64,000 nucleotides of DNA, taken from NCBI RefSeq assembly GCF_914271435.1, contig NZ_CAJZAI010000011.1:62001-126000 (forward strand). Reading direction: 5' to 3'. Of this stretch, positions 17,392 through 25,978 are shown in pieces. The position numbers were made by a program, and so were the translations under genes. Under the pieces are notes generated by a model. It was given only the letters and a program-made list of their open reading frames with translations. It did no database searches and was not told the DNA's origin. Each line of letters opens with the position of its first letter. Position 1 is the first letter of the stretch. The DNA is from Cupriavidus laharis (GTDB taxonomy: Bacteria; Pseudomonadota; Gammaproteobacteria; Burkholderiales; Burkholderiaceae).

Positions 17392-18393
17392 ATGTTGAGC
17401 GAAGCAAATCGAATTGGACGGCGGTGCGTCATTCGCGGCCTGGCAGGGATAGGCGCTTGGCTGGCAGTGGGCCTTTGCGCAACACAGTCTGCCCACGCCG
17501 AGGCGCCGGCTCGCTTTATCGTGCCCTTCCCGGCCGGTGGGGCCGCTGACGCCATGGCACGCGTGCTAGTGGAAAAGCTCAGGGTCGAGCTAAATCAGAC
17601 TGTGATCGTGGAGAACCGCCCTGGTGCCAGCACGCGCGTGGCGGCGGAAGTGTTGAAGCAGGCGGTACCAGACGGGAATACGGTGCTGATGACCTTACAC
17701 GACACGATGGTGATTGCGCCCCTTGTCTACAACAATCTTCGCTATGACCCCGACAAGGACTTCGCACCCATCACCGAAGTGGCTGCCCTCAACTATGGGC
17801 TGGCGGTTAGCGCAAGCTCGCCATATCGGAACTTGGCTGAATACGTCAAGGCGGCAAAAACCGACCGGAACGTGGCGACAGTCGGCGTGTCCGGGCTTGG
17901 CTCCGCTCTGCACTTTGTTGCATTCGAGTTCACGAGGCGTTCGGGGGCCGATATCTCCATCGTGCCGTTCCAGGGTGGCCCGGCGATGGTGACCAACTTG
18001 GTCGGCAATCAGATCGGTTCGGCGGTCGATGGGCTCGGCGTGTTTGTAGAGCAGCATCGAGCGAACAAGGTCCGTGTGTTGGCTGTGTCGGGCAAACAGC
18101 GAAGCAGCCAGCTTCCCGATGTTCCAACCTTCAGTGAACAGGGATACTCCTCGCTGGTTGTGGGTTCGGGTTATTCGCTCTATGCGCCAGCCGGAACGCC
18201 ACCAGCAAAGGTATCACGCTGGAACGCAGCAATGCGCAAGGTCCTAGCCATGCCGGATGTTAAAAGTCGAATTCAGAACATTGGATACGAGCCCCTGCCC
18301 GGTTCGACACCGGCGGAGGTCACCCAGCAACAGAGGCGGTTGGTGGAATACTGGGCTCCCATCGTCCAATCCGTGGGCTTCAAAGGCGACTGA
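17392..18393 (+). CDS. Bug-family periplasmic solute-binding protein
   Basis: A 333-residue receptor. ATG 17392 follows AGGGGGAGCAAAC. The signal region has a twin-arginine-like RR (GRRCVIRGLAGIGAWLAVGL) but lacks a full Tat consensus; cleavage probably follows SAHA. Family motifs are FIVPFPAGGAADAMAR and VENRPGAS. No TctAB genes are near. It is divergent from the DadA-like gene, sharing a 262-bp intergenic region. It likely binds the substrate or a relative of the oxidoreductase substrate. Confidence 0.9.
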   Translation: MLSEANRIGRRCVIRGLAGIGAWLAVGLCATQSAHAEAPARFIVPFPAGGAADAMARVLVEKLRVELNQTVIVENRPGASTRVAAEVLKQAVPDGNTVLMTLHDTMVIAPLVYNNLRYDPDKDFAPITEVAALNYGLAVSASSPYRNLAEYVKAAKTDRNVATVGVSGLGSALHFVAFEFTRRSGADISIVPFQGGPAMVTNLVGNQIGSAVDGLGVFVEQHRANKVRVLAVSGKQRSSQLPDVPTFSEQGYSSLVVGSGYSLYAPAGTPPAKVSRWNAAMRKVLAMPDVKSRIQNIGYEPLPGSTPAEVTQQQRRLVEYWAPIVQSVGFKGD

Positions 18394-18575
18394 GACTGCG
18401 AGGAAACGTGGCAGGTGATGCGCCATGTCGCGCCGTGGACAATGCATCAAAGCTGGCCAATGACCGGGTCCCGCAGCGGCCGAATTGCCTGAAATGCTGG
18501 TTCCGGTGCTCCCGCATTCCACCTCTGTCCTTCAACTCCGGGGACATCACGGCGGCGGCGGGGCGGGGGGCACGG

Positions 18576-18803
18576 TCACTGAGCTGTGTCGCCTCGCTTC
18601 TTGAACGCCGCCACCACTCTTTCGTTCAGGCCCAACCGGTAGAGTGTCGCGCCCACTTGGATCAACAAGGCCCGTTCTTTCCCCGCGATCGCTGGATCGG
18701 CCAACAGCACCGCCAAGCCGGCAATCGCGTCGTCGATCTCCAATTCCGTCGCGTCATCCAGCGCAAGGCGCTCGAAGTCTCGTATCACGTCATCTGGGTC
18801 CAT
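18576..18803 (-). CDS. Conserved 75-aa protein of unknown function (copy 1)
   Basis: The protein (start MDPDDVIRDFERLALDD, end VAAFKKRGDTAQ) is nearly identical to the one at 33671-33898, with four changes in 75 residues. It is predicted helical and acidic at the N-terminus, with a helix LGLNERVVAAFKKR at the end; no family was recognised. It is divergent from a decayed hns-like gene in both places, so the pair moved together. Conservation of the frame while the neighbour decays suggests a real gene. 18394-18575 holds nothing recognisable. Confidence 0.6.
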   Translation of the reverse strand: MDPDDVIRDFERLALDDATELEIDDAIAGLAVLLADPAIAGKERALLIQVGATLYRLGLNERVVAAFKKRGDTAQ

Positions 18804-18856
18804 CGTGGCTCCATGTTGCTTCTTGCGCCAGTCTAGCCGACGACGCGGTCGTCCGT

Positions 18857-19103
18857 GAGCGTGCGGATCAGATCTGCTGAGTCCAGGCCCAAATGGCCGA
18901 CTACGGGCTGACCATGGAGGACCTGGAAGCGGCAGGGTGCTTCGATCCGCCGTCCCCTCCGCCACCGCCGCTACCCGCACCAGCGCTAGTGGTTTGCTAC
19001 CGCAACGCTGCGGGGCAGAGTTGGGACGGGCAGGGCGAGATGCCGGACTGGCTGCGGCGGGCAATCAATGCGGGGGCAGTCGGTGGAGTTTGGGGTCGGA
19101 TAG
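18857..19103 (+). pseudogene. Decayed hns-like gene (copy c)
   Basis: The frame spells ERADQIC-stop-VQAQMADYGLTMEDLEAAGC, a Pro-rich linker, CYRNAAGQSWDGQGEMPDWL and then loses frame where the intact copies read GQSVEFFRVG. It has an in-frame TGA near the start and a frameshift near the end. The original ATG is gone; ATG 18893 could in theory start a shortened product. It lies 73 bp before the Tn3-type left end. Confidence 0.75.
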
Positions 19104-19175
19104 TCGCCGGGTTCGCCGCTTGCCGCTGCCCGCGCATTCCGGAGCACCTCCCTTGCGCTATCATCCGGCCCATCT

Positions 19176-19215
19176 GGGGTAATCGTCCTTTTCTTGCCGA
19201 TTGATACGGTTATCA
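19176..19215 (+). repeat. Left terminal inverted repeat of Tn3-family element
   Basis: Begins GGGGTAATCGTCCTTTTC and continues GATTGATACGG. It matches the right end in reverse complement with several mismatches near its inner part. Confidence 0.75.
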
Positions 19216-19331
19216 CAACCAGCCCCGAGTCCCCTGTTGGCGTGGCGTTGCAGCCCATTCGTTGACGTTATTGCGGCCATCCGAGCACTTGTCGTACAGT
19301 TTTGACCCGAACGACACCCAAAAAAGTGCAG

Positions 19332-22271
19332 ATGTCGGCATTTGCGTATCGCTACGTTGGCAGGGAAGAGTTGCCTGCCCGCTTGACAGAATTTGACCTG
19401 CAGCAGTTTTTTCAGCTCACCAGTGCTGACATCGCGGCAATACGGGAGCGGTTTCGGGCCGACAGATTCGCCGCGGTCGGCCTGCAGCTCGTTTGCCTCC
19501 GGGCCTTCGGTCGGCCGTTGGACCGGTTTGCTGTCGTTCCGCGCAATCTCCTTCAGTACGTGTGCGAAGCTTTCTCCGCGCCGTTGCTGTCGATTGCCAG
19601 CCTGAAGTCACTGTACCAACGACGTCCGACGTTGTACGAGCATCAGCAATGGGTCAAGGAGCACCTTGGCATCAAGCCGTTTGATGTCACCAGCCAGACC
19701 GCTTTGCAAGAGATGCTCCGCGTACAAGCTGCCGCTGCGGCAGACGTGGATGAGCTTGTCACCACTGCTCAGCGATGGCTATACGATCGCTGCCGCCTCA
19801 TTCCCGGCCAGCGCCAGATCACCAACTTGGCACGGCATGCATTTTCCAGCTACGAGGCGCAAATGCTCGCAGTGGTCAACCGCGCAGTGTCGGTGGCCAC
19901 GCTGCAGCAATGCATGGAATCCGTCCGCAGTCCACGGGCTGACGGCTCTGCAACGCACCTCGAGTGGATCAAGGCGCCTTCCAGACGCAACGGCCCGAAG
20001 AACCTCGCTGAAACGCTGGACAAGATCCGCTACCTGAAGTCCCTCGCTGTGCACGAGTGGAATCTGGATGACATCGCTTTGCCCAAACTGCGTGCCTATG
20101 CGCAGAAGGTGCAAGCAAGGCGTCCGGCCAAGACCAAAACACTGAAGGAGAGCACCCAGGCGCTTGAACTGGTGTGCTTTCTACGGATGAGTTTGCTGGA
20201 ACTCACCGATATCGCGATGCACCAGGCCAGCCGACGCAGCCAGGATCTGTTCCGACGCGCGGCCAGCACGGCGCAGTCGACGCACACCCGCTCCGCCGTG
20301 GAAGACAGGCAGCAGGCGCTCAAGGCCAAGGCCGTCCTGCAAGACAAGAGCAAGCCGACCGAGCAGCGAGTGGATGAAGCCCTGGAGCACCTGGCCGTCG
20401 TCACCGACGCGGCGCATTCGAGCTTTGCGTCACACGTGCGCGCGGCGCTGACCGGTGACCATCAGCGGATTCACGCTCTGCTGTCGGGCCTGGAAGGCCT
20501 GGAATTCGGCGGCAGGGAAGACGATCCCGGCTTTGCGAACCTCAAGACGTGGCGCGACCTGCAGACACGGAAGATCAACGCTCTGCCAGAAGACTTTTCG
20601 GAGACCGGCGTTGGCACGGCGTGGCATGACCTCGTCCATGATCCTGACCCAAAGCGCGGCTATCAGGCCTTCTCTGCCTGCACGATGATGTCGCTACGAA
20701 ATAGCCTGCGTCGGGGCAGCGTATGGATTGACCACTCGATGCGCTTTCGTGATGCCGACCAAATGCTCATCCCTGCCAAGGAGTGGGAGCGCGACCGTGT
20801 CAAGTATCTCGGGTTATTGGGCCTGCCAGCGGCGGCTGATACCTTCATCGAACAGCTACTGGATACGCTTCGTGCTGGTGTGGCTGCGGTGGCCGAGGCC
20901 TCCGCTAAAGGCAAGATCGAAATTGGAGACGACCGCATGCTTCACCTGCCGGCGATTGTGGCGCTGGAGCAGGACGATGAGCCGCGCCGCACGCGCGACT
21001 TGATCTACAAGACAATCGGCGAAGTGCAGTTCCCAGACCTATTGTTGGAGGTCGACGCCGCGACCAATTTTAGCGAGGTGCTGCTCGGGCACCGGGCGAA
21101 GTCCGTGGCCGAACTGCTGTCGACCTACGCGGCCTTGCTCGCCCATGGCACCGAGATCGATGCCAAGGGCATTGCTGCGATGATTCCCGGCATCGACACC
21201 GCCCAGGTGTCACTTGCCATGCGAGGATTGGAGACCCATGGCCGTTTGCGCCGGGCCAACGAGGTGGTGGCTGAATTTCAAGGAAAGATCCCATTAGCCA
21301 CGCACTGGGGCACCGGAAAGAAGGCATCGGCCGACATGATGTCACTGGACGTTTCACGACATCTGTGGATCGCTCGTGTTGATCCGCGTCGACGCACCTA
21401 CGCGACCGGCATCTACACCCACGTGCTCGACAAGTGGGGCATCGTCTATGACCAACCGATCGTCTTGAACGAGCGTCAGGCAGGGGTTGCCATCGAAGGC
21501 GTAGAGCAACACAATCGCAGCGAGGACCGTATCCGCCTGTCGTTACTGGCAGTGGATACCCACGGCTACACGAACAGCGCGATGGCCCTGGCCAAGGGCC
21601 TGAGTTTCGATCTATGCCCGCGGCTGCGCGATCTGGCAGAGCGCAAGCTGTACTTGCCAGCAGAGTTCAAAGTGCCGGAATGCATCGAGCGTATCACCAC
21701 GAAGCGCTTGTCCTTGAGAGCCATACGCCTGGGTTGGGATGATTTTCTACGGGTGCTGGCATCGATCCGCATCGGCCGCATTAGCGCAGAGCTCGCCATG
21801 CAACGTTTGGGCAGCGCCGCCCGGACCAACAAGGCGCACAAAGCTGCCGAGCATCTCGGCCGGCTGTTGCGTAGCATCTTCCTCTGCGATTACGTGACCA
21901 TTGAAGACTTCCGCCGTGAAATCCATACGTTGCTCAGCCGAGGGGAATCGGTGCACCAGTTGCAGCGCGCGATCCATGCTGGCCGGGTACCACACGAACG
22001 CGGCCGGCGAGGCGATGAGATGACGGCGATCTCGGGGGCGCACGCGCTTCTGACCAACGTCGTTCTGGCGTGGAATACCAACCGCATGAACGATGTCGTC
22101 GAGCGACTTCGCAAGGGGGGCACGAACATCGAGGACGCTTGGCTGCGCCGCATGGGGCCGGGGCATTCCGGGCACATCAACTTCCGGGGGATCCTCAGCT
22201 TCGGTGTCGAGCGCTACATTGACTCGCTGATCCAAGGCAGTGGCGCAACAACCCGACAGGCTATGGCATAA
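19332..22271 (+). CDS. tnpA: Tn3-family transposase (TnpA), intact
   Basis: A 979-residue DDE transposase, normal Tn3 length. The triad is visible: Asp668 in ASADMMSLD, Asp742 in AVDTHGYT and Glu872 in LSRGESVH. It binds the terminal inverted repeats and performs replicative transposition. ATG 19332 gives the standard N-terminus SAFAYRYVGREELPARLTEF; a TTG 30 bases upstream is the alternative. With intact repeats on both sides this copy may be active and could mobilise the miniature element at 14671-14845. It is diverged from the two other Tn3 transposases in the window. Confidence 0.93.
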   Translation: MSAFAYRYVGREELPARLTEFDLQQFFQLTSADIAAIRERFRADRFAAVGLQLVCLRAFGRPLDRFAVVPRNLLQYVCEAFSAPLLSIASLKSLYQRRPTLYEHQQWVKEHLGIKPFDVTSQTALQEMLRVQAAAAADVDELVTTAQRWLYDRCRLIPGQRQITNLARHAFSSYEAQMLAVVNRAVSVATLQQCMESVRSPRADGSATHLEWIKAPSRRNGPKNLAETLDKIRYLKSLAVHEWNLDDIALPKLRAYAQKVQARRPAKTKTLKESTQALELVCFLRMSLLELTDIAMHQASRRSQDLFRRAASTAQSTHTRSAVEDRQQALKAKAVLQDKSKPTEQRVDEALEHLAVVTDAAHSSFASHVRAALTGDHQRIHALLSGLEGLEFGGREDDPGFANLKTWRDLQTRKINALPEDFSETGVGTAWHDLVHDPDPKRGYQAFSACTMMSLRNSLRRGSVWIDHSMRFRDADQMLIPAKEWERDRVKYLGLLGLPAAADTFIEQLLDTLRAGVAAVAEASAKGKIEIGDDRMLHLPAIVALEQDDEPRRTRDLIYKTIGEVQFPDLLLEVDAATNFSEVLLGHRAKSVAELLSTYAALLAHGTEIDAKGIAAMIPGIDTAQVSLAMRGLETHGRLRRANEVVAEFQGKIPLATHWGTGKKASADMMSLDVSRHLWIARVDPRRRTYATGIYTHVLDKWGIVYDQPIVLNERQAGVAIEGVEQHNRSEDRIRLSLLAVDTHGYTNSAMALAKGLSFDLCPRLRDLAERKLYLPAEFKVPECIERITTKRLSLRAIRLGWDDFLRVLASIRIGRISAELAMQRLGSAARTNKAHKAAEHLGRLLRSIFLCDYVTIEDFRREIHTLLSRGESVHQLQRAIHAGRVPHERGRRGDEMTAISGAHALLTNVVLAWNTNRMNDVVERLRKGGTNIEDAWLRRMGPGHSGHINFRGILSFGVERYIDSLIQGSGATTRQAMA

Positions 22272-22500
22272 CTGCCATCGAACGCCGCAGAGCAAAATCT
22301 GCCACAGATTGGCACCGCGGTGGCTCGAGACCGAAATACGGCAGTACCTTCGCAGCGGCAGCTACGACAGCAGTTTCGCAGGCTGGCCAGGCATACTTTG
22401 GCGAGACAGTGCCTGCCAACCGCGTGTCAATCCGCAAAGAAAGGTCGGTGCAGCGCGAAACAGAGGATCGCTAAGTCATTGTTTCATAATGTTTTTTCAA

Positions 22501-22540
22501 CCCTGACCGTATCAATCTGCACGAAAAGGACGATTACCCC
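22501..22540 (-). repeat. Right terminal inverted repeat of Tn3-family element
   Basis: On the minus strand it reads GGGGTAATCGTCCTTTTC then GTGCAGATTGATACGG. The following 22541-22702 holds no recognisable gene. Confidence 0.75.
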
Positions 22541-22702
22541 ATGACAGCACAGCGGACGTTCACGGACGAGATAGCCAATGGCTGAGACTGGCCGGGAGCG
22601 GCCCAATGGTGCTCCCGGACTGAGTGTGGGAGCGGGGCTGCAAGCGCAATCTAGCCGGGTTGCAAATGCTCATGCCACGCAGCCAGCCAAGCTAGCTACA
22701 GT

Positions 22703-23443
22703 TCAGCGCATCGGCTGCGAAATCGCCCACAGGCCATCGAACATTGCCGCATATAGGGTGGCGAAATCGTGGCTCTGGATGATGAGGCCATAGTCTTCTC
22801 GCTTGGAGGACAGCATGACAACTTTGTCGTCGTAGACATAGGTCGTCATCGCAAGCGTGATGTGCTCGGGGGCGTATCGCAGCTCGCGCAATTGCTGATC
22901 GGCGTGCGGCCACAGAGCATCGATGTCTTGCGACGACGAGCGAAGCACGTGCAGTCGGATGCCTGCCTGCACGCGCTTGGCGATGTATTCATCCATGACC
23001 ACGCTGCCGACTGACTCCAGCAACTGAGCAGCGGATAACACACCGCGCAAATGCTTCGACTGGGCCGTCAGGGTGTCCCACAGTACGGTGCGCACAGCAT
23101 CCTGTCCTTCGTAGAAGCGGATCTCTGGTTTGGTGCGGGAACTGTTGTACAGCGAGCGCAGTTGCGGCATCAATTCGGCCAGCGTGCGCTGCCGCGCTTC
23201 CAGCCGTCGCATCAGTACATTGGGATCCTCCGGCACGACGAAGCGCTTGTCCTCCCGGTCCACCAGCCGCACCAATCCTTCTTCCTGGAGCCGCTCGATC
23301 ACGCTGTACGCCGTGGTGCGGCCGAGGCCGGCCCGGGTGGCAACCTGGTTGACGGGGGCTTCGCCGAGCTCCAGCGATGCCATGTAGGCGTTGTACAGCT
23401 TGCCCCGGATTCCAAGCTGATGCATCGCGAGTTCTAGCTCCAT
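22703..23443 (-). CDS. TrmB-like helix-turn-helix regulator
   Basis: A 246-residue regulator. The N-terminus is a winged helix (LGEAPVNQVATRAGLGRTTA, residues ~27-46, then YSVIERLQEEGLVRLVDRED) of the TrmB type, followed by a coiled-coil stretch (LEARQRTLAELMPQLRSLY) and a ligand/dimer domain with VLRSSSQD and YDDKVVMLSS as in TrmB_C/PLD-like regulators. It is divergent from the acyl-CoA ligase operon across a 390-bp region that is strikingly AT-rich near its start, and so probably controls it. Effector unknown. Confidence 0.8.
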   Translation of the reverse strand: MELELAMHQLGIRGKLYNAYMASLELGEAPVNQVATRAGLGRTTAYSVIERLQEEGLVRLVDREDKRFVVPEDPNVLMRRLEARQRTLAELMPQLRSLYNSSRTKPEIRFYEGQDAVRTVLWDTLTAQSKHLRGVLSAAQLLESVGSVVMDEYIAKRVQAGIRLHVLRSSSQDIDALWPHADQQLRELRYAPEHITLAMTTYVYDDKVVMLSSKREDYGLIIQSHDFATLYAAMFDGLWAISQPMR

Positions 23444-23833
23444 GATTGTCCTTTGTTTTTGACAAACTCTATATTAACAAACAAAAAAATATTATAAATC
23501 AATGTATTACGTAGTCCAGTGTTTTCGACAACGTCGTTGACACTGACTCGGGTGCTGGCCATAATTTGCGGCATGCCAGGTGTCCGCCGCGATGCGGGCG
23601 CCACGATAGGAGACAAGACCATGACCCTCTCGCCGCCAAGGCCGGGATGACTTTCCTCGCCCGGTAGCAATCCGCCCACGCCCCTTGCCCGGATCGATGG
23701 GCCGCACCCGCACCACATCGTTGCCATTTCGCCTTCGCCTCGCGCAGGGCGTGGAGATGCTCGTCCCTGCGCACGCAGTCGACGGATTCTCCGGAATGGC
23801 ACGCCCCCCATGGAATCGAAGGAGCATATCCCC
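23444..23833. promoter_or_regulatory. Divergent promoter region between TrmB-like and acyl-CoA ligase genes
   Basis: The first 70 bp (about 23450-23515) are very AT-rich (TTGACAAACTCTATATTAAC and several ACAAAC repeats), unlike the GC-rich surroundings; they likely hold the regulator's promoter and operator. The rest has no convincing coding sequence. Confidence 0.45.
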
Positions 23834-25441
23834 TTGGAACAGAACGACAAGCTCTGGAGCCTCATCGAGCAACGACTCGAGGCCTCGCCCGACGCCACCG
23901 CCGTCATCGAGGGCGAGCGCGCCATCACCGTTTCGCAATTCCACGCGCAGTGCGGGCATGCCTTGGCATGGCTGCAGGCGCAGGGCGTGCGCCGCGGCGA
24001 CCGGGTCGCGGTCTGGCTGGTGAACCGCACTGAATGGCTAGTGCTGCTGTTCGCGCTGGCGCGCCTGGGCGCCGTGCTCGTTTCGGTCAACACGCGCTAT
24101 CGCAGCGAGGAGGTCAGCCACATTCTCGGCAAGAGCGGGGCCCGACTCTTGGTCTGCCAGCCGGGCTTCCGCAAGATCAACTTCGCCGAGATCCTGCGCG
24201 GCATTGCTCCCGATGCACTGCCGGCGCTAGAGGGCATCGTAGTCGTCGATGCCGGCGACGACACCTCCGACACGCTTCTCGGGCGTCCCATTGCCCGCTT
24301 TCCGAGACATGATGGCGCCGCCTCCGCGGAGACCGCGTTTGCAGCGGACAGCTCCGACTCCGGAGAGGCGGTCATCTTGTTCACGACGTCGGGCACAACC
24401 AAAGGACCCAAGCTGGTTATGCACCCGCAGCGCACGCTGGTCGACCACGCCCGCCGCTGCGCTTGTGCCTACGGGCTGGACCAGCCAGGCGCGGTCATGC
24501 TGGCGATGCTGCCGTTCTGCGGCGTATTCGGCTTGAATGGAGTGCTGGCGGCGTTCGCCGCCGGCGCGCCGGCCGTGCTGATGGACGCCTTCGACGGCGA
24601 GGCCGCTGCGGCCCTGGCGCAGCGCCATCGCGCTACCCACACGTTCGGCAGCGACGAAATGTACCAGCGCATGGCTGAGGCAGCTAAGGGCGAGCGGCCT
24701 TTTCCCGCGGCGCGGTTCTTCGGCTTTGGCGCCTTTACTTCGAGCTTTGGCGAGTACGCGCGCCACGCGTGGTCGCGAGGCATTCCGCTGGTTGGACTCT
24801 ACGGCAGCAGCGAGGTGCTGGCCTTGTTCGCCGGACAGCCGCTGGAACTGCCGCTCGATGCACGCCTTGAGGGTGGCGGCCGGCCGGTGGCCGCAGCGCT
24901 GGCGAAAGTGCGCGTGCGGGACACGGAGAGCGGCGAGCTGCTGCCGCCCGGGCTCTCGGGGGAGCTGGAGATCCGCGCCCCGAGCAATTTCCTGGGTTAC
25001 TTCAATGACCCACAGGCCACGGCGGCCGCAGTGCTTCCGGACGGCTTCTTCCGCACGGGCGACCTTGGCCACCTGCGCGAAGACGGTACCTTTGTCTACG
25101 AGACTCGCATGGGAGACGCGATACGTCTGGGCGGTTTCCTGGTCAACCCGGTCGAGATCGAGGCGGTGCTCAAGCGCTTCGACAGCGTGGCCGACGCGCA
25201 GGTCGTCGCGGTAGAGATCGAAGGCCGCACGCGCGTGGTGGCGTTTGTCGTGCCGAGTCCTGGGAGCATGCCGGTGGGGGCCGACCTCATCGCGCAGGTG
25301 GGCGCGCAGACGGCGTCCTTCAAGGTGCCGGCGCGCATTTGGTTCGTCGACGAGTACCCGGTTACGCAGAGCTCAAACGGCGTCAAGACGCAACGCAACA
25401 AGCTGCGCGACATGGCCATCGAGCGCCTGGCGCGGGGCTGA
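23834..25441 (+). CDS. AMP-dependent acyl-CoA synthetase/ligase
   Basis: A 535-residue ANL-superfamily ligase that activates a carboxylic acid with ATP and CoA. The phosphate loop is TTSGTTKGPK, the A5-like motif YGSSEV is present, and the hinge region shows RTGDLGHLRED and RLGGFLVNPVEIE; the final lysine region is NGVKTQRNKLR. TTG 23834 is preferred because AAGGAG lies at 23819-23824, while the in-frame ATG 23810 sits upstream of that site with none of its own. It heads a + strand run with MaoC, AtoE-type permease and a flavoprotein. Substrate unknown; a short-chain or branched acid fits the permease. Confidence 0.9.
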   Translation: MEQNDKLWSLIEQRLEASPDATAVIEGERAITVSQFHAQCGHALAWLQAQGVRRGDRVAVWLVNRTEWLVLLFALARLGAVLVSVNTRYRSEEVSHILGKSGARLLVCQPGFRKINFAEILRGIAPDALPALEGIVVVDAGDDTSDTLLGRPIARFPRHDGAASAETAFAADSSDSGEAVILFTTSGTTKGPKLVMHPQRTLVDHARRCACAYGLDQPGAVMLAMLPFCGVFGLNGVLAAFAAGAPAVLMDAFDGEAAAALAQRHRATHTFGSDEMYQRMAEAAKGERPFPAARFFGFGAFTSSFGEYARHAWSRGIPLVGLYGSSEVLALFAGQPLELPLDARLEGGGRPVAAALAKVRVRDTESGELLPPGLSGELEIRAPSNFLGYFNDPQATAAAVLPDGFFRTGDLGHLREDGTFVYETRMGDAIRLGGFLVNPVEIEAVLKRFDSVADAQVVAVEIEGRTRVVAFVVPSPGSMPVGADLIAQVGAQTASFKVPARIWFVDEYPVTQSSNGVKTQRNKLRDMAIERLARG

Positions 25442-25483
25442 ACGCGCCGCATGCACACGCACCGCAGATTCCAAGGAAACATC

Positions 25484-25939
25484 ATGTCCCATTCCTACTA
25501 CTTCGAAGACTTCGAGGTCGGCCAGGTTTTCGAAAGCACGGCCAGGACCGTCACCGAAACCGATCTGACCATGTTCTCCATGCTATCCGGTGACTGGAAC
25601 CCGATTCATGCCGACGCCGAGTTCGCCGCCCAGTCCCGTTACGGCCAGCGCGTGGTGCACGGCACGCTCGGCATTGCGATGGCCACCGGGATGATGCACC
25701 AGCTCGGCATCTTCGAGCGCACCGTGGTGGCCATGATGTCGCTCGGCAACTGGCGGTTCGTCGCTCCCATGCTCGTCGGCCAGACATTGCATCTGCGCCT
25801 GGGCATCCTGGAGAAGGAGGCCGGCACGAGCCGCCGCGTCGGGCGCATCAACCGCAGCCTGCAATTGCTCGACCAGCATGGCGCACTGGTGCAGGACGGC
25901 GTCAGCGACGTACTGGTGCTCAAGCGCAGCGCGGCCTGA
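25484..25939 (+). CDS. MaoC-type (R)-specific enoyl-CoA hydratase
   Basis: A 151-residue hot-dog-fold protein. The hydratase signature is present: SGDWNPIHADAEFA with the catalytic Asp and His, and RVVHGTLG. It would hydrate an enoyl-CoA made downstream of the adjacent ligase. ATG 25484 follows AAGGAAACATC. It is 42 bp after the ligase and 39 bp before the permease. Confidence 0.88.
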   Translation: MSHSYYFEDFEVGQVFESTARTVTETDLTMFSMLSGDWNPIHADAEFAAQSRYGQRVVHGTLGIAMATGMMHQLGIFERTVVAMMSLGNWRFVAPMLVGQTLHLRLGILEKEAGTSRRVGRINRSLQLLDQHGALVQDGVSDVLVLKRSAA

Positions 25940-25978
25940 CGCCGGCGCGGACATGAACAACGACAACAGGAGACATCC

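Larger units (their letters stand above)
19176..22540 (+). mobile_element. Transposase-only Tn3-family element with 40-bp inverted repeats
   Basis: The 3365-bp element is bounded by inverted repeats beginning GGGGTAATCGTCCTTTT (left, 19176) and the reverse complement at 22501-22540. Inside is one transposase gene; no resolvase, res site or passenger gene is seen. Flanking pentamers (CATCT / ATGAC) do not match, so the original 5-bp duplication has been lost or the ends come from different insertions. The last 230 bp inside the right end (22272-22500) hold no gene. Confidence 0.8.

Noticed and set aside
17392-17510. Tat signal on the Bug protein (GRRCVIRG)
   Set aside because: The consensus S/T-R-R-x-F-L-K is not met; an ordinary Sec signal fits the hydrophobic stretch and SAHA cleavage.
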